64,000 bases of DNA from JBNKHG01 sp050290225 (GTDB lineage Bacteria; Pseudomonadota; Gammaproteobacteria; Pseudomonadales; Cellvibrionaceae): contig JBNKHG010000093.1 in NCBI GenBank assembly GCA_050290225.1, forward strand, positions 1-64,000. The letters are read 5' to 3'. The number at the start of each line of letters is the position of its first letter. The first letter of the stretch is position 1. This document shows, in pieces, positions 43,732 through 53,154 of the stretch. The notes beneath the pieces are model-generated. The model was given only the letters and a program-made list of their open reading frames with translations, was not told the origin of the DNA and did no database searches. A program made the translations under genes and the position numbers.

Positions 43732-45122
43732 TCGAAGTCCCCGTCTGCTGCGGGCATTTCTTTCAAAATGCAGGCAATGCGCTGCAGTCCCTCTTGCAAC
43801 TGTGTGCGAGTTGTTTCGCCGCCCAGGCAAAGGCGTACCGCCTGGGGGGCTGGAAACTGGCCGGCGGCGAATACTTCGGCCGGTTTCAGCAATACATCCG
43901 CCTCGGCGGCGCGCCTGGCAAAGGCAGCGGCGCGCCAGGGTTCGGGCAGGTGCAGCCAGAGATTGAAGGCGCTGGAGACGGCTTCGTACTCATAGTCGGC
44001 AAAGGTCTCGGCTGCCATCTGATGGCGGATGTGCAACTCGTCGCGCTGCAAGGCCATCATGCGCTCCGCCCGCTCGGACATGATCCAGCGGCAGGCAACT
44101 TCGGCGGGCAGGGGGGCGATCATCCAGCAACTGACGCGCAGGCTGTTGGCTACCCGCTCAAACGTATCGGCGGTGGGGTAGATAAAACCGATGCGCAAAC
44201 CACCCGCCAGTGCCTTGGAACAGCTGCTGACTAAAATGGTGATGTCCGGCGCACGGTTAGTGAAGGTCGCATGCTGGCTATCGGTAAGGCAACCCTGCAC
44301 GTCGTCTTCGATAATATGCACCTGGTGTCGGCGGCAGATACTCGCCAGGGTATCGATGCGCTCGGCCGACATCTGCCGACTGGTGGGGTTGTTCAGGCGA
44401 GGCATCAGATAGATAGCCCGGGGCTGGTAGCGCTGGCAGGCCAGCTCCAGGGCCTCCGGGGTGCTGCCCTCCGCGTCCATGTTCAATCCGATCAGGCGCA
44501 GCCCCAGTTGGCGGGCAGCGGCGATAAATCCGGGGTAGCTCAGCCCGTCACAGAGTACGGTATCACCCCGTTGGCAGAGGGCCAGCAATGTGGTGAAGAA
44601 ACCGTGCTGTCCACCGTTGGAGACCAAAATCCGGTTTTCATCCACACACTCAATGCCTGTCATCTCCAGCCAACGCTTGCCGGCATGGCGATGGCGCGCC
44701 ATGCCGTATTCCGGGTGATATTGCAGCAGCCGGTGCATTAACACCCTGTCCCGTCGAATCTCTTCCAGCTCATCACTCAGGTCCTGCTCCTGGTTCAAGG
44801 ACAGGGCGACGCTGTAGCTGAGGTCGATCTGGCTGTCGTTTTGGCTTTCCTCGTCGGCAATCAGGAAGCCACTGTTCTCGGATGGATGATTGCGCACATA
44901 GGTGCCGCTGCCGACTCTGGCTTCCACAAGGTATTGCCGTTCCGCTTCCGCGTAACCGCGGGTAATGGTGCCGACGGTAACGCCGAGGCAGTCTGCCAGG
45001 GCGCGATGGGTGGGCAGCCGTTCACCGCTCTTAAGCTCACCGGCTTTGATGGCCTGGCCAATGGCATCGGCAATGGCCTTGTAGGTCGGGCCGGAAAACA
45101 CCGTTAGGTCGGGAGTCCACAT
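43728..45122 (-). CDS. MocR-type GntR/aminotransferase regulator
   Basis: A 464-residue regulator with an N-terminal GntR winged helix (about residues 10-78, GERLPTHRALADCLGVTVGT) and a C-terminal aminotransferase-like domain. The PLP lysine lies in SSCSKALAGGLRIGF near residue 305. MocR proteins sense PLP-linked or amino-acid ligands and often control a nearby transporter. The divergent LysE gene starts 192 bases away, and a perfect palindrome, ATTGTATCGATACAAT, lies between them. The ligand is unknown. Confidence 0.93.
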   Translation of the reverse strand: MWTPDLTVFSGPTYKAIADAIGQAIKAGELKSGERLPTHRALADCLGVTVGTITRGYAEAERQYLVEARVGSGTYVRNHPSENSGFLIADEESQNDSQIDLSYSVALSLNQEQDLSDELEEIRRDRVLMHRLLQYHPEYGMARHRHAGKRWLEMTGIECVDENRILVSNGGQHGFFTTLLALCQRGDTVLCDGLSYPGFIAAARQLGLRLIGLNMDAEGSTPEALELACQRYQPRAIYLMPRLNNPTSRQMSAERIDTLASICRRHQVHIIEDDVQGCLTDSQHATFTNRAPDITILVSSCSKALAGGLRIGFIYPTADTFERVANSLRVSCWMIAPLPAEVACRWIMSERAERMMALQRDELHIRHQMAAETFADYEYEAVSSAFNLWLHLPEPWRAAAFARRAAEADVLLKPAEVFAAGQFPAPQAVRLCLGGETTRTQLQEGLQRIACILKEMPAADGDFD

Positions 45123-45157
45123 ATCAAATGCCTTCGGGGATGAAGTGAATTGTCTCT

Positions 45158-45281
45158 ATTGTAGTGGTGACAAAAATCCTGTTGACGCACAGATTACAGG
45201 CAATATTATGACATTTCTACAAAAATTGTAGCAATTGTCGATATTTTCACAACAGTCTTGCATTTATTGTATCGATACAAT
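45158..45281. promoter_or_regulatory. ATTGTA operator array between MocR and LysE genes
   Basis: ATTGTA occurs at 45158, 45225 and 45266 on the plus strand. The last copy forms the perfect 16-bp palindrome ATTGTATCGATACAAT at 45266-45281. MocR and GntR regulators bind such repeated half-sites, so this is the likely operator for the divergent pair. Confidence 0.6.
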
Positions 45282-45314
45282 TCAAATCTGCGGAAAAGGG
45301 GCTTCAAACGTGTT

Positions 45315-45926
45315 ATGGCCAGTTATTCTATAGACAGTCAATATTTGATTTCTTTGTTGTTATTCGTATTTTCCGTGAGTGTCACTCCCGGTCCCAATAA
45401 CCTGATGCTGACCGCTTCGGGTAGCCACTTTGGCTATGTGCGCACCCTTCCGCACATCCTGGGTGCGTGCCTGGGATTTACGCTGTTGATTGTGGCGGTC
45501 GGTGCCGGATTGGGTTCTGTGTTTGTGAGCTTTCCCAGTCTTCAGCTGGTGCTGAAAGCGGCCGGTTCTGTCTATTTATTGTGGCTGGCCTGGAAAATAG
45601 CGACGGCATCCACCGCTGCCAAAGCCGAGTCCCTGGGCAAGCCGCTGAGCACCCTGCAGGCGTTTATGTTCCAGTGGGTGAATCCAAAGGGTTGGACTAT
45701 GGCAATCACTGCATTTTCCGCTTTTGCGGTCGAGGGCAGGGGTATGGCCTGGTCACTGGTGATCATCACCGTGGTCTTCGCACTGGTAGTGGTGCCCACA
45801 AGTTTGTTTTGGACGCTGCTCGGTGATCAGGTAAGCCAGCACCTGACATCGGAGCGTGCCAGGCAATGGTTTAATCGTTCGTTGGGTGCTTTAACGGCGC
45901 TGTCAGTTGTACTGATTGTCGGCTAG
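45315..45926 (+). CDS. LysE family exporter controlled by MocR neighbour
   Basis: A 203-residue protein with six membrane segments and the TPGPNNLMLTASG motif near residue 22. It probably exports amino acids or related compounds. The ATG at 45315 fits the family's usual start; the frame is open to 45258. It is divergent from the MocR regulator gene across an operator-like palindrome, so its expression is likely set by that regulator. A second, unrelated copy of the family lies at 40982. Confidence 0.88.
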   Translation: MASYSIDSQYLISLLLFVFSVSVTPGPNNLMLTASGSHFGYVRTLPHILGACLGFTLLIVAVGAGLGSVFVSFPSLQLVLKAAGSVYLLWLAWKIATASTAAKAESLGKPLSTLQAFMFQWVNPKGWTMAITAFSAFAVEGRGMAWSLVIITVVFALVVVPTSLFWTLLGDQVSQHLTSERARQWFNRSLGALTALSVVLIVG

Positions 45927-45952
45927 CGCACTTGCGCAGAGCTATTAGCGGC

Positions 45953-47278
45953 TTACTTCAGCAGTTTCTGGAACTCGGACGAGGTGGCGATCACGCCGTC
46001 GTTGAAGTAAGCCTCGTGATTTTCCTCCACCTTTTTCAATTCGTAGGCATAGTTCACCAGCAAGCCGGCGGACTGTCTAATGCCATTGACGGATGTGTCG
46101 CCGAGCCAATTCAGGCGCGCAATACGGGCACCATTGCCCAGGTGGAAGCGGGAAACCGGGTCCAGGGGTGTGCTGCCTTTTTTGGCGTGGTAAAGGTAGT
46201 GGGCGCAGAGCCGCATCAAAATGGGTTGCAGGGATTCCGTGCAGGCGGGGTCGTTATACCAGGTTTTGGAGCTGAGCATATTGAGCCGCTCCCGCTCCTC
46301 TTCGGTGACCAGTGTTGAAGGGCCCGCCAGGACTTCGCGCTCCAGCCAACGACAAAAGCCGGGAATGGGGGAGAGGGTGGCAAACTGTTTGAGTTGCTCG
46401 AACTCCTTGCGCAATTCCAGCACCACCTGCTTGATCAGGAAGTTGCCGAAAGAGATGCCCTTGAGCCCTTCCTGGCAATTGCTGATGGAGTAAAAAATCG
46501 CGGTATCGAAGTCGGCTTTCTTGCCATTTAACAGGCCGTTGCCGTTATCCAGCTCCGGGTCGGCAAGCAGTTGCTGAACGTTGCCTGCTATGCCTTTGAC
46601 CAGGGCCACCTCCACAAAAATGAGGGGTTCGTCTTCCAGCGCCGGATGGAAAAATGCGAAACAGCGGCGGTCATCGGCCAGGCGCCGGCGCAGGTCACTC
46701 CAGCCACGCATTTCGTGAACGGCTTCGTACGCTATCAGCTTCTCCAGAATGTGGGCCGGGGTGCGCCAGCTGATCTGCTCCAGGGTGAGAAAACCGCGGT
46801 TGAACCAGGAGATCAACAGGTGCTTGAGGTCGGCATCGACGGCGGCAAAGGCCGGGTTGTCCGGCACCGTGGCCAGCAGGTCCTGACGCATCCCGATCAG
46901 CGTGGCGGTGCCCCGTGGGGCCATATTGATGCGGCGAAACAACTGCTGGCGCGGGGCCTCGATAGCGTGACTGAGGCAGCGATAGTTTCTGAGGTCGGGA
47001 TTATCCTTGTAAGCCTCGGCACAGTGAATAATGGTTTCCGGATCGGGACTGAAGTCGTCGCAGAGCAATTGAAAAAAATCGCGCTTTTCCTCGCTGGAAA
47101 GTGCCCGGTAGGCTTTGACCACCCGGTGGGCAATGGCAGTGCCCATTGCCTCGCCCTTGCTGGTGCAGAGTTCGCGACAAAGCCCGGCGAGGGAGTTGCC
47201 CGGCTCCTGCCGGCTGCCGGCCAGCAGTTCCAGGCCGGCTTCGGCGATAGAACTCACCCACTGGTTAAAACTCTTCAT
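45953..47278 (-). CDS. malonyl-CoA decarboxylase
   Basis: A 441-residue enzyme that turns malonyl-CoA into acetyl-CoA and CO2. It matches the MCD family in length and in its late motifs: FATLSPIPGFCRWL with the catalytic serine region near residue 300, and FHLGNGARIARLNWLGD near residue 385. The helical N-terminal domain comes first. A single gene, convergent with the LysE gene. The start at 47278 has no strong ribosome site. Confidence 0.93.
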   Translation of the reverse strand: MKSFNQWVSSIAEAGLELLAGSRQEPGNSLAGLCRELCTSKGEAMGTAIAHRVVKAYRALSSEEKRDFFQLLCDDFSPDPETIIHCAEAYKDNPDLRNYRCLSHAIEAPRQQLFRRINMAPRGTATLIGMRQDLLATVPDNPAFAAVDADLKHLLISWFNRGFLTLEQISWRTPAHILEKLIAYEAVHEMRGWSDLRRRLADDRRCFAFFHPALEDEPLIFVEVALVKGIAGNVQQLLADPELDNGNGLLNGKKADFDTAIFYSISNCQEGLKGISFGNFLIKQVVLELRKEFEQLKQFATLSPIPGFCRWLEREVLAGPSTLVTEEERERLNMLSSKTWYNDPACTESLQPILMRLCAHYLYHAKKGSTPLDPVSRFHLGNGARIARLNWLGDTSVNGIRQSAGLLVNYAYELKKVEENHEAYFNDGVIATSSEFQKLLK

Positions 47279-47482
47279 AAAGCTACTGTCCCTACACGTG
47301 TGATTGACTAAATGGGGAGTTCACAGAACCGCTGTTGGCGATACTGCGCGAAAGCTCCTAAGTCTGGAAAGTTCCAAAGTTTAGTATAAGCAAGGCTGGG
47401 AGTGTAAGGTTATGGAGGATAAAGAGCTGCGCTCTGTACATTGCGCGGGGTAGCAGGCAGATCTGGGGCGGTGGCTCGATAA

Positions 47483-47508
47483 ACCGGCCGGTGATATCGC
47501 CGGCCGGT
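47483..47508 (-). terminator. hairpin terminator of the DUF4382 gene
   Basis: ACCGGCCGG (47483-47491) and CCGGCCGGT (47500-47508) form a nine-base-pair stem with an eight-base loop. On the minus strand TTTAT follows. It starts 16 bases after the stop codon of the gene at 47524. Confidence 0.65.
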
Positions 47509-47523
47509 CTACCCTGTGTGTCG

Positions 47524-48525
47524 TTACTCTACGCTCACAGTGAAGTCAACGACGCTGTCCTCGTTGGCGACTACGGTTGTCGGGCTGTCGGCGCTTTCAA
47601 CGAATTCGATGACGTCACCGCCCAGCTCCGAATCGTCATCGGCGGCCTGACAGGTGAATACAACCTTGTATTCGCCGGGTGCCACATAGCCCACAGTGTA
47701 TTCGTACAGGCCTGAATCAGCATTGAAACCGACGCTGGCACTGGTCAGCGGTGCATCTTCGCTACCTTCGTCGCCGGTCGTAGTGTCGGCACCACCTTCG
47801 TACACGTAAACGGCATATCCGGTTTCAGTGTTGATATCGCCGGTACAGCCATCCGCCGTTAGCAGGTCGGCATCCACGCTACCTGTGATATTGCCGCTTA
47901 CCGCCATGTCCACCATACGCAGAGAGGGGCGCAGCCGGTAATCACTGAAACCCTGGGGATCGTTGACGGATTTGCGCAAATCGAAATCAATCACAAAATC
48001 ATGAAGGCCGCCGGCCAGTATTGTAAAGCCGGTATTCAGTTTGAGTCCGGATTCGCTGCCGCTGGGGATATACAGGGATTCAATGCCGCCGTCATCCAGG
48101 ACCACCATGGAGTCCATAACGCCGCGCTCGGCCTGCACATCCAGGCGCATCCAGGGGTATTTGCCGGCTGTCAACGTTTCCCCATCCAGCAGGCTTGCAC
48201 TGTCCGTGCCTTGCAATTCTTTCAGCTCAATACAACGGACGGTGGATTCGCCTTCGGGTGTGGGGCTCGGCTCCACGCCATCCAGCAGCTCCTGGCAAGT
48301 CTGGCTGTCTCCGCTCAGCGGCAGGCTTTCCTGTCCACCCTCCGCGTGCTGGACGGTGACACCGACAAACTGGACCAGAACCTTCTCGACGTTGTCCACC
48401 GTTGCATCGGTAACGTCCAGGCTCAACACGCCGGTGCCGGGATCGGAACTGTCTGAACCGCCGCAGGCAACGAGGCCAAGGCAAGCCAGTGCTATCACCG
48501 ATGATCGGTAAATTGGTTTTAACAT
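47524..48525 (-). CDS. DUF4382 lipoprotein
   Basis: A 333-residue lipoprotein (lipobox GLVACGG). Residues 30-210 match the DUF4382 pattern: an opening GVLSLDVTDATVDNVEKVLV and the later GFTILAGGLHDFVIDFDLRK. The C-terminal 100 residues look like a carboxypeptidase-regulatory or transthyretin-like beta domain (GYAVYVYEGGAD). It is acidic and probably sits on the outer membrane or cell surface. Function unknown. A hairpin terminator follows. Confidence 0.85.
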   Translation of the reverse strand: MLKPIYRSSVIALACLGLVACGGSDSSDPGTGVLSLDVTDATVDNVEKVLVQFVGVTVQHAEGGQESLPLSGDSQTCQELLDGVEPSPTPEGESTVRCIELKELQGTDSASLLDGETLTAGKYPWMRLDVQAERGVMDSMVVLDDGGIESLYIPSGSESGLKLNTGFTILAGGLHDFVIDFDLRKSVNDPQGFSDYRLRPSLRMVDMAVSGNITGSVDADLLTADGCTGDINTETGYAVYVYEGGADTTTGDEGSEDAPLTSASVGFNADSGLYEYTVGYVAPGEYKVVFTCQAADDDSELGGDVIEFVESADSPTTVVANEDSVVDFTVSVE

Positions 48526-48833
48526 GTGTCTGTCTCCCTACTTTATGGTCAATGTTTTCGCGCCAACTGCACCTGGCGCGTAAATTTCCTAAAGGATATT
48601 ACTCTTGAAGTGGAACACAACAAACCGGGCGGGGCGAGAGCTGTGATGAATATCAAGTTTTCCACAAATTCATGAAAAGTCCTGAAAGGGAGCGAAACCA
48701 ACCGGACGGGGCGAGAGTTGTGACGAAGTTCAAGTTTTTGACACAGGAGGGCGCATTGTTGATTTGACCGACTTGTTGATTCGGCCGCCTTGGCCGGGGA
48801 CAAGGCCCCGGGGTTGAGGCGCAGACTGAACAA
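48526..48833. other. 308-base gap with 43-bp direct repeat
   Basis: The gap between the GAPDH stop and the DUF4382 start holds two copies of a 43-bp unit (48624-48666 and 48701-48743), 77 bases apart. No gene is supported. Confidence 0.5.
48624..48743. repeat. 43-bp direct repeat, two copies
   Basis: The units share ACCGGRCGGGGCGAGAG and TCAAGTTTT words and differ at about seven positions. They lie in the leader of the DUF4382 gene and could be paired regulatory sites or a simple duplication. Confidence 0.6.
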
Positions 48834-49844
48834 TCAGCCAAACTCGTGAATGATGTCCAACAGGTCGCAGACCCGGTTGGAGTATCCCCACTCGTTGTCA
48901 TACCAGTTCAGGGTGCGCAAAAAACGGCCGTCGGTGACTTGAGTGAATTCGGCATCGTAGATGGAAGAACAGGGGTTGCCGATGATATCGGAGGACACCA
49001 GGGGCGTGTCGGCATAGTGCAGAATCTGTTTCAGTCGCGGGCTGTCGCTAGCGGCGCGCACCGCCTGGTGGACGTCTTCGATCGTGACCTGTTTGCGAAG
49101 TTTGGCAAACAGATCCACCACCGACCCGTCGGGCACGGGTACCCGGCAGGCAATCCCATCGAGCTTGCCTTTCAGTTCCGGCAGTACCACCCCTACCGCC
49201 TTCGCCGCGCCGGTGGATGTGGGGATGATGTTTTCCGCCGCAGCGCGGCTGCGGCGCCAGTCGGAGTGTGGTACATCGGCCAGGCGCTGATCGTTGGTGT
49301 AGGCATGTACGGTATTGATTACCCCCTCCTCGATACCGAAGGCGTCATTGAGCACCTTGGCCATCGGGGCGAGGCAGTTGGTGGTGCAGCTGGCATTGGA
49401 TATCAGCCGGTGCTCGGGCTTGAGGCCATCCTCGTTGACGCCGAGCACTACGGTGTAGTCAATGGCGTCTTTGGCCGGTACCGTCAGGATAACGCGCTTG
49501 GCGCCGGCATCCAGGTGTTGGGTAAGGCTGGCGCGATCGCGGAACACCCCCGTCGCCTCGATCACCACATCGACATTCAAACCGGCCCAGGGCAGTTGGT
49601 CGGGCGCGCGCAATTTGAGCATGCGGATACGGCCGCGGTCGGTTATCAGGTCGCCATCGACCAGTTCCAGTTTGCCGTCAAAGCGCCCCATGACGGTGTC
49701 GTAGTTGAGCAGGTAGCGCAGGGTCTCGTTGTCGAACAGGTCATTGATGGCCACCAGTTGGATATCTTTCGACGCCGGCATCTCATGCAAAATCCGGAAC
49801 ACTGAGCGGCCGATACGGCCAAGTCCGTTGATAGCGACTCTCAT
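48834..49844 (-). CDS. gap: glyceraldehyde-3-phosphate dehydrogenase, type I
   Basis: A 336-residue GAPDH. The NAD motif INGLGRIGRSVFR is at residue 5. The active-site loop SNASCTTNCLAP holds the catalytic cysteine near residue 152, and TVHAYTNDQ holds the catalytic histidine. The loop GVVLPELKGKLDGIACRVPV is standard. It would interconvert glyceraldehyde 3-phosphate and 1,3-bisphosphoglycerate in the cytoplasm. Erythrose-4-phosphate dehydrogenase is a possible alternative, but the sequence is nearer to ordinary GAPDH. Its start overlaps the stop of the upstream paralog by four bases, so the two are translated together. Confidence 0.92.
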   Translation of the reverse strand: MRVAINGLGRIGRSVFRILHEMPASKDIQLVAINDLFDNETLRYLLNYDTVMGRFDGKLELVDGDLITDRGRIRMLKLRAPDQLPWAGLNVDVVIEATGVFRDRASLTQHLDAGAKRVILTVPAKDAIDYTVVLGVNEDGLKPEHRLISNASCTTNCLAPMAKVLNDAFGIEEGVINTVHAYTNDQRLADVPHSDWRRSRAAAENIIPTSTGAAKAVGVVLPELKGKLDGIACRVPVPDGSVVDLFAKLRKQVTIEDVHQAVRAASDSPRLKQILHYADTPLVSSDIIGNPCSSIYDAEFTQVTDGRFLRTLNWYDNEWGYSNRVCDLLDIIHEFG

Positions 49845-50872
49845 GGGCGACCTCCTTTGCCGCTTGCGGGCACTGGCAGTTGGCTGTAGAGCCGCAGGGC
49901 CTCGATCAGCCGGCAGGCGTGACTGAGGCCGTTATCGTACCAGCTCAGGGTTTTGACCAAGTGCTCGCCAGACATAAGGGTGGCCTTGAGATCATAGATG
50001 GCGGAGTAGCGGGAACCGATGACATCCGAGGACACGATCGGATCGGTGGCCACACTCAACAATTGTGGGTAGGTCTCGACGCTTTCAGCCACGGCGCGGT
50101 TCACATCCTCGACATCGTGGCCGGGGTTCTTCAGTGAGACGGTCAAGTCCAGCAGCGACCCCTTTTGGATAGGAACATTGAGGGCGCTGCTTTGCAATTT
50201 GCCGGCAAATTGCGGCAACACTTTCGCCACCCATTCGGCCGAGGCGTTGGTGTTGGGAATAATATTCTCCGCGCCGCAGCGACTGCGGCGGAAATCCTTG
50301 CCGGCATAATCCTGCAGCGACTGGTCGCTGGTATAGGCGTGCAGGGTAACCATACTGGCGGCTTCCACTCCCAGGGTCCGGTCGAGCACGGTCAGCAGCA
50401 GCGCCAGGGCATTGGTGGTGGAGGATCCGGCGGAGATCAACCGGTGCTCGGGACGGGCATCCCGGTCGTTCAAGCCCGGCATGACCAGGGCGTCGATGGG
50501 CTCGGCCGGGAGCATCGAGGTAAACACCCGGGGGGCTCCGCTGTCCAGGTGGGCCTGCAGGCTGCGGCGGTCGTTAAAGACTCCGGTGCAGTCCACCACC
50601 ACATCCACATCGAAGACGTCCCAGGGAACGGATCTCGGGTCTCTGACGCCCAACAACCGACTTCGAAACTTGTCGTTGATCAGGTAGTTGTTTTCGAGTC
50701 GGGCGTCACAGCGGTTGTGACGGTCGTTGGTCAGTAAATAATGAAGGATATCCGGTTGGGCGATATCGTTGATCGCGACTACGGCGATATCGTCCCCCTC
50801 CATGGCCAGGCGATAGAGGTGGCGGCCGATATGGCCAAATCCCATAATGCCGATGCGTGTGGTTTTATCCAT
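49841..50872 (-). CDS. GAPDH-like protein lacking the catalytic cysteine
   Basis: A 343-residue paralog of its neighbour. The NAD motif IMGFGHIGRHLYR and the histidine loop TLHAYTSDQ are kept. The active-site loop reads SAGSSTTNALA, with Ser (codon TCC) where the catalytic Cys should be. Without the cysteine the thioester chemistry of GAPDH cannot run, so the protein is probably a regulator or structural partner, or has another reaction. The frame is intact and under clear selection, so this is not a pseudogene. It may pair with the active copy in mixed tetramers, which is a guess based on their overlapping genes. Confidence 0.9.
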   Translation of the reverse strand: MDKTTRIGIMGFGHIGRHLYRLAMEGDDIAVVAINDIAQPDILHYLLTNDRHNRCDARLENNYLINDKFRSRLLGVRDPRSVPWDVFDVDVVVDCTGVFNDRRSLQAHLDSGAPRVFTSMLPAEPIDALVMPGLNDRDARPEHRLISAGSSTTNALALLLTVLDRTLGVEAASMVTLHAYTSDQSLQDYAGKDFRRSRCGAENIIPNTNASAEWVAKVLPQFAGKLQSSALNVPIQKGSLLDLTVSLKNPGHDVEDVNRAVAESVETYPQLLSVATDPIVSSDVIGSRYSAIYDLKATLMSGEHLVKTLSWYDNGLSHACRLIEALRLYSQLPVPASGKGGRP

Positions 50873-51173
50873 AGGTGTTGGTTGTTCCGTGTTGGTTAAC
50901 GGGTGGGGCGAACCCTAAGGGTTAGTATAGATAAGGTGGGGAGAGTCGCTGCTAATCCTGTCGATTGTCGGGTAAATCCCGGCTTTTTCTTTGCATCTTA
51001 TATCGAAAAAAACTATCTTTTGGTTATATGGCATAGGGAAAAGTGATGCGGTATACGCGAAAACCTAATATTCGTGTGAAAGCGACCGATAACGTATGAG
51101 AGGCGGTACCACTTGACGAGAGTCGCTGTTGAATGGTGCGCTCTATACCAGTGAGAAGTTGGGGGATAGTAAA
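50873..51173. other. 301-base divergent gap
   Basis: This gap separates the GAPDH-like gene from the CBS-domain gene and should contain both promoters. I see no repeat or operator-like palindrome that I can support. Confidence 0.4.
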
Positions 51174-51605
51174 ATGCTGCGTTCCGTTGAACTCAAAGAC
51201 TATATGGTTTACAACCCGGTGAGCGTGAAACCAGACACGAACTTGCTGGAAGCCATTCACCATATCATCGTCAACAAGGTTTCCGGTGTGTGTGTCGTCG
51301 ACGATGACAACTACCTGGTCGGTATGTTATCGGAAACCGACTGCATGAGAGCGGTGTTGAGTTCCATCTACAATGAATCCGGTATCGGTTTGGTGGGGGA
51401 CGTGATGACCACCACAGTCGAAGTCGCCAATGCCGATGAGGATATCGTCGATCTGGCATCGGATATGATGAAAAAGAATCAGCGTCGCCGCCCGGTAGTG
51501 GAGGAGGGGAAACTGGTGGGCCAGATTACCTGTCGACAGTTGTTGCGGGCGGTGAAGGAATTTGCCGCACCGGAGGATCCCACAGAGCATATGGGAAAAG
51601 ACTGA
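51174..51605 (+). CDS. CBS-domain protein
   Basis: A 143-residue protein made of two CBS domains and little else: VKDYMVYNPVSVKPDTNLLE-type opening near residue 7 and VGDVMTTTVEVANADEDIVD near residue 77. CBS pairs bind adenosine nucleotides and act as energy sensors. The ATG at 51174 follows GGGGGAT; the frame is open to 51129. No partner gene is adjacent. Confidence 0.88.
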   Translation: MLRSVELKDYMVYNPVSVKPDTNLLEAIHHIIVNKVSGVCVVDDDNYLVGMLSETDCMRAVLSSIYNESGIGLVGDVMTTTVEVANADEDIVDLASDMMKKNQRRRPVVEEGKLVGQITCRQLLRAVKEFAAPEDPTEHMGKD

Positions 51606-51805
51606 TTATTCCGCCCAAACGTTGATGATGTAATACACTCAGCGACAACCGACTGACCGACTGTACGTTTGTTGGGATTGTCATTGGGGATTGTTATTGA
51701 GGTTCGTCACAAGGGATCGACAGAAAATCTTACACCTGAATCGTTGAGGGCGCGGGTGCTGAGTTCGTCATTTGAGAGTCAGACGAAAAGAGATGAGGTT
51801 GATAG

Positions 51806-53134
51806 GTGATTCCCGATGCTATAGCGCCCCTTTACCCGACGCATATTCAACAACACTTTAAAAACACTTGCCAGCTGCTGCAGTCCCTGGGTTATGAGCA
51901 GCTGCTGATTGGTGCCGGCGACCAACTCTATCGCTTTCGCGATGATGGTCACTATCCGTTTAAATGCAACCCGTATTTCACCACCTGGCTGCCGTTGGAA
52001 GAGGCCAGCCAGTCGTTGCTGTTGATCGATGTGAACAGCGATCGCCCGCAGTTGTTTCACTTCCAGCCGGAGGATATCTGGCACAAGGTGATTCCGGTTT
52101 CCAGCGAACGGGTTCAGCAGCAGTTTGCGCTGACCACCTTTGCCACGGTAGAGGCGTTGTTGGGGCGTCTCCAGTCCAGTCTTCGCGCAGCGGCCTATAT
52201 CGGCCCGGCAATCAACCTGTTGGATCAGCTGCCCGGGGTAACGATCAATCCCCAACCCCTATTGAATGCGTTGGATTACCGGCGCGCTTACAAATCCCCC
52301 TACGAGCAGGGCTGCCTGCGCCTCGCCAACCGCCTTGCGGTCAAGGGCCATCGGGCGGCGGCTGAAGCTTTTGCCGCGGGGGCCTCCGAGTTCGGAATCC
52401 ATATGGCCTACCTGGAGGCCACCGGACAATTGGAGAATGAACTGCCCTATACCAACATCATCGCCCTCAACGAAAATGCCGCCGTGTTGCACTATATGCA
52501 GAAGCAGCGTCGATTACCGGGGGAACACAGGTCATTCCTTATCGATGCCGGGGCGGATGTGGCGGGATACGCGGCGGATATCAGTCGCACCTACGCCGCG
52601 TCCGGGTCACGATTTGCCGAACTGATTACCGCGATGGATCAACTGCAGCGGGATATTATTGGCGCCATCAAACCTGGCGGCAGTTATATTGATCTCCATA
52701 TCACTGCCCATCGTTTCCTGGCCGGTGTGCTTTCCGAATTCGACCTGATCGATTGCACAGTGGATGAGGCTTTGGAGACAGGCATTACCGGCGTCTTCTT
52801 TCCCCACGGTTTGGGACATCTGTTGGGCGTACAGGTACACGATCGCGGTGGCTGGATGCATTCGCCTGAGGGGGATGAGTTGGCGCCGCCCGACGCGCAT
52901 CCCTATTTACGCCTGACACGCCGGATTGAAGCGAATATGGTGTTTACCATAGAGCCGGGGCTCTATTTTATCCCGCCTTTGTTGGCGCAGGCCCATGCCG
53001 ATGAGCGTCGGCAGGGAATCAACTGGCGTGAAGTGGAAAAACTGCAACCCTACGGCGGGATTCGTATCGAGGACGACATTTTGCTGACCAATTTGGGGGT
53101 TGAAAACCTGACGCGGGAAGCGGGGCTAAAATAG
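51806..53134 (+). CDS. pepQ: Xaa-Pro dipeptidase (prolidase)
   Basis: A 442-residue M24 metallopeptidase of PepQ length. PepQ cleaves dipeptides with C-terminal proline in the cytoplasm. The metal ligands are all visible: two Asp in IDAGADVAGYAADISRTY, His in FFPHGLGHLLG, Glu in MVFTIEPGLYF and Glu in GGIRIEDDILL. The N-terminal creatinase-like domain precedes them. A GTG at 51806 starts the gene, with GAGG upstream. A nine-base-pair hairpin covers its stop codon. Confidence 0.92.
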   Translation: MIPDAIAPLYPTHIQQHFKNTCQLLQSLGYEQLLIGAGDQLYRFRDDGHYPFKCNPYFTTWLPLEEASQSLLLIDVNSDRPQLFHFQPEDIWHKVIPVSSERVQQQFALTTFATVEALLGRLQSSLRAAAYIGPAINLLDQLPGVTINPQPLLNALDYRRAYKSPYEQGCLRLANRLAVKGHRAAAEAFAAGASEFGIHMAYLEATGQLENELPYTNIIALNENAAVLHYMQKQRRLPGEHRSFLIDAGADVAGYAADISRTYAASGSRFAELITAMDQLQRDIIGAIKPGGSYIDLHITAHRFLAGVLSEFDLIDCTVDEALETGITGVFFPHGLGHLLGVQVHDRGGWMHSPEGDELAPPDAHPYLRLTRRIEANMVFTIEPGLYFIPPLLAQAHADERRQGINWREVEKLQPYGGIRIEDDILLTNLGVENLTREAGLK

Positions 53135-53140
53135 CCCCGC
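53120..53140. terminator. hairpin over the pepQ stop codon
   Basis: GCGGGGCTA (53120-53128) and TAGCCCCGC (53132-53140) form a perfect stem with a three-base loop. The pepQ stop codon TAG lies in the right arm. It sits between convergent genes and could serve both. Confidence 0.5.
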
Positions 53141-53154
53141 CCGCAATTACCTGT

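Noticed and set aside
48846..49805. A 319-codon plus-strand frame
   Set aside because: It lies entirely opposite the GAPDH gene, whose motifs are clear on the minus strand.
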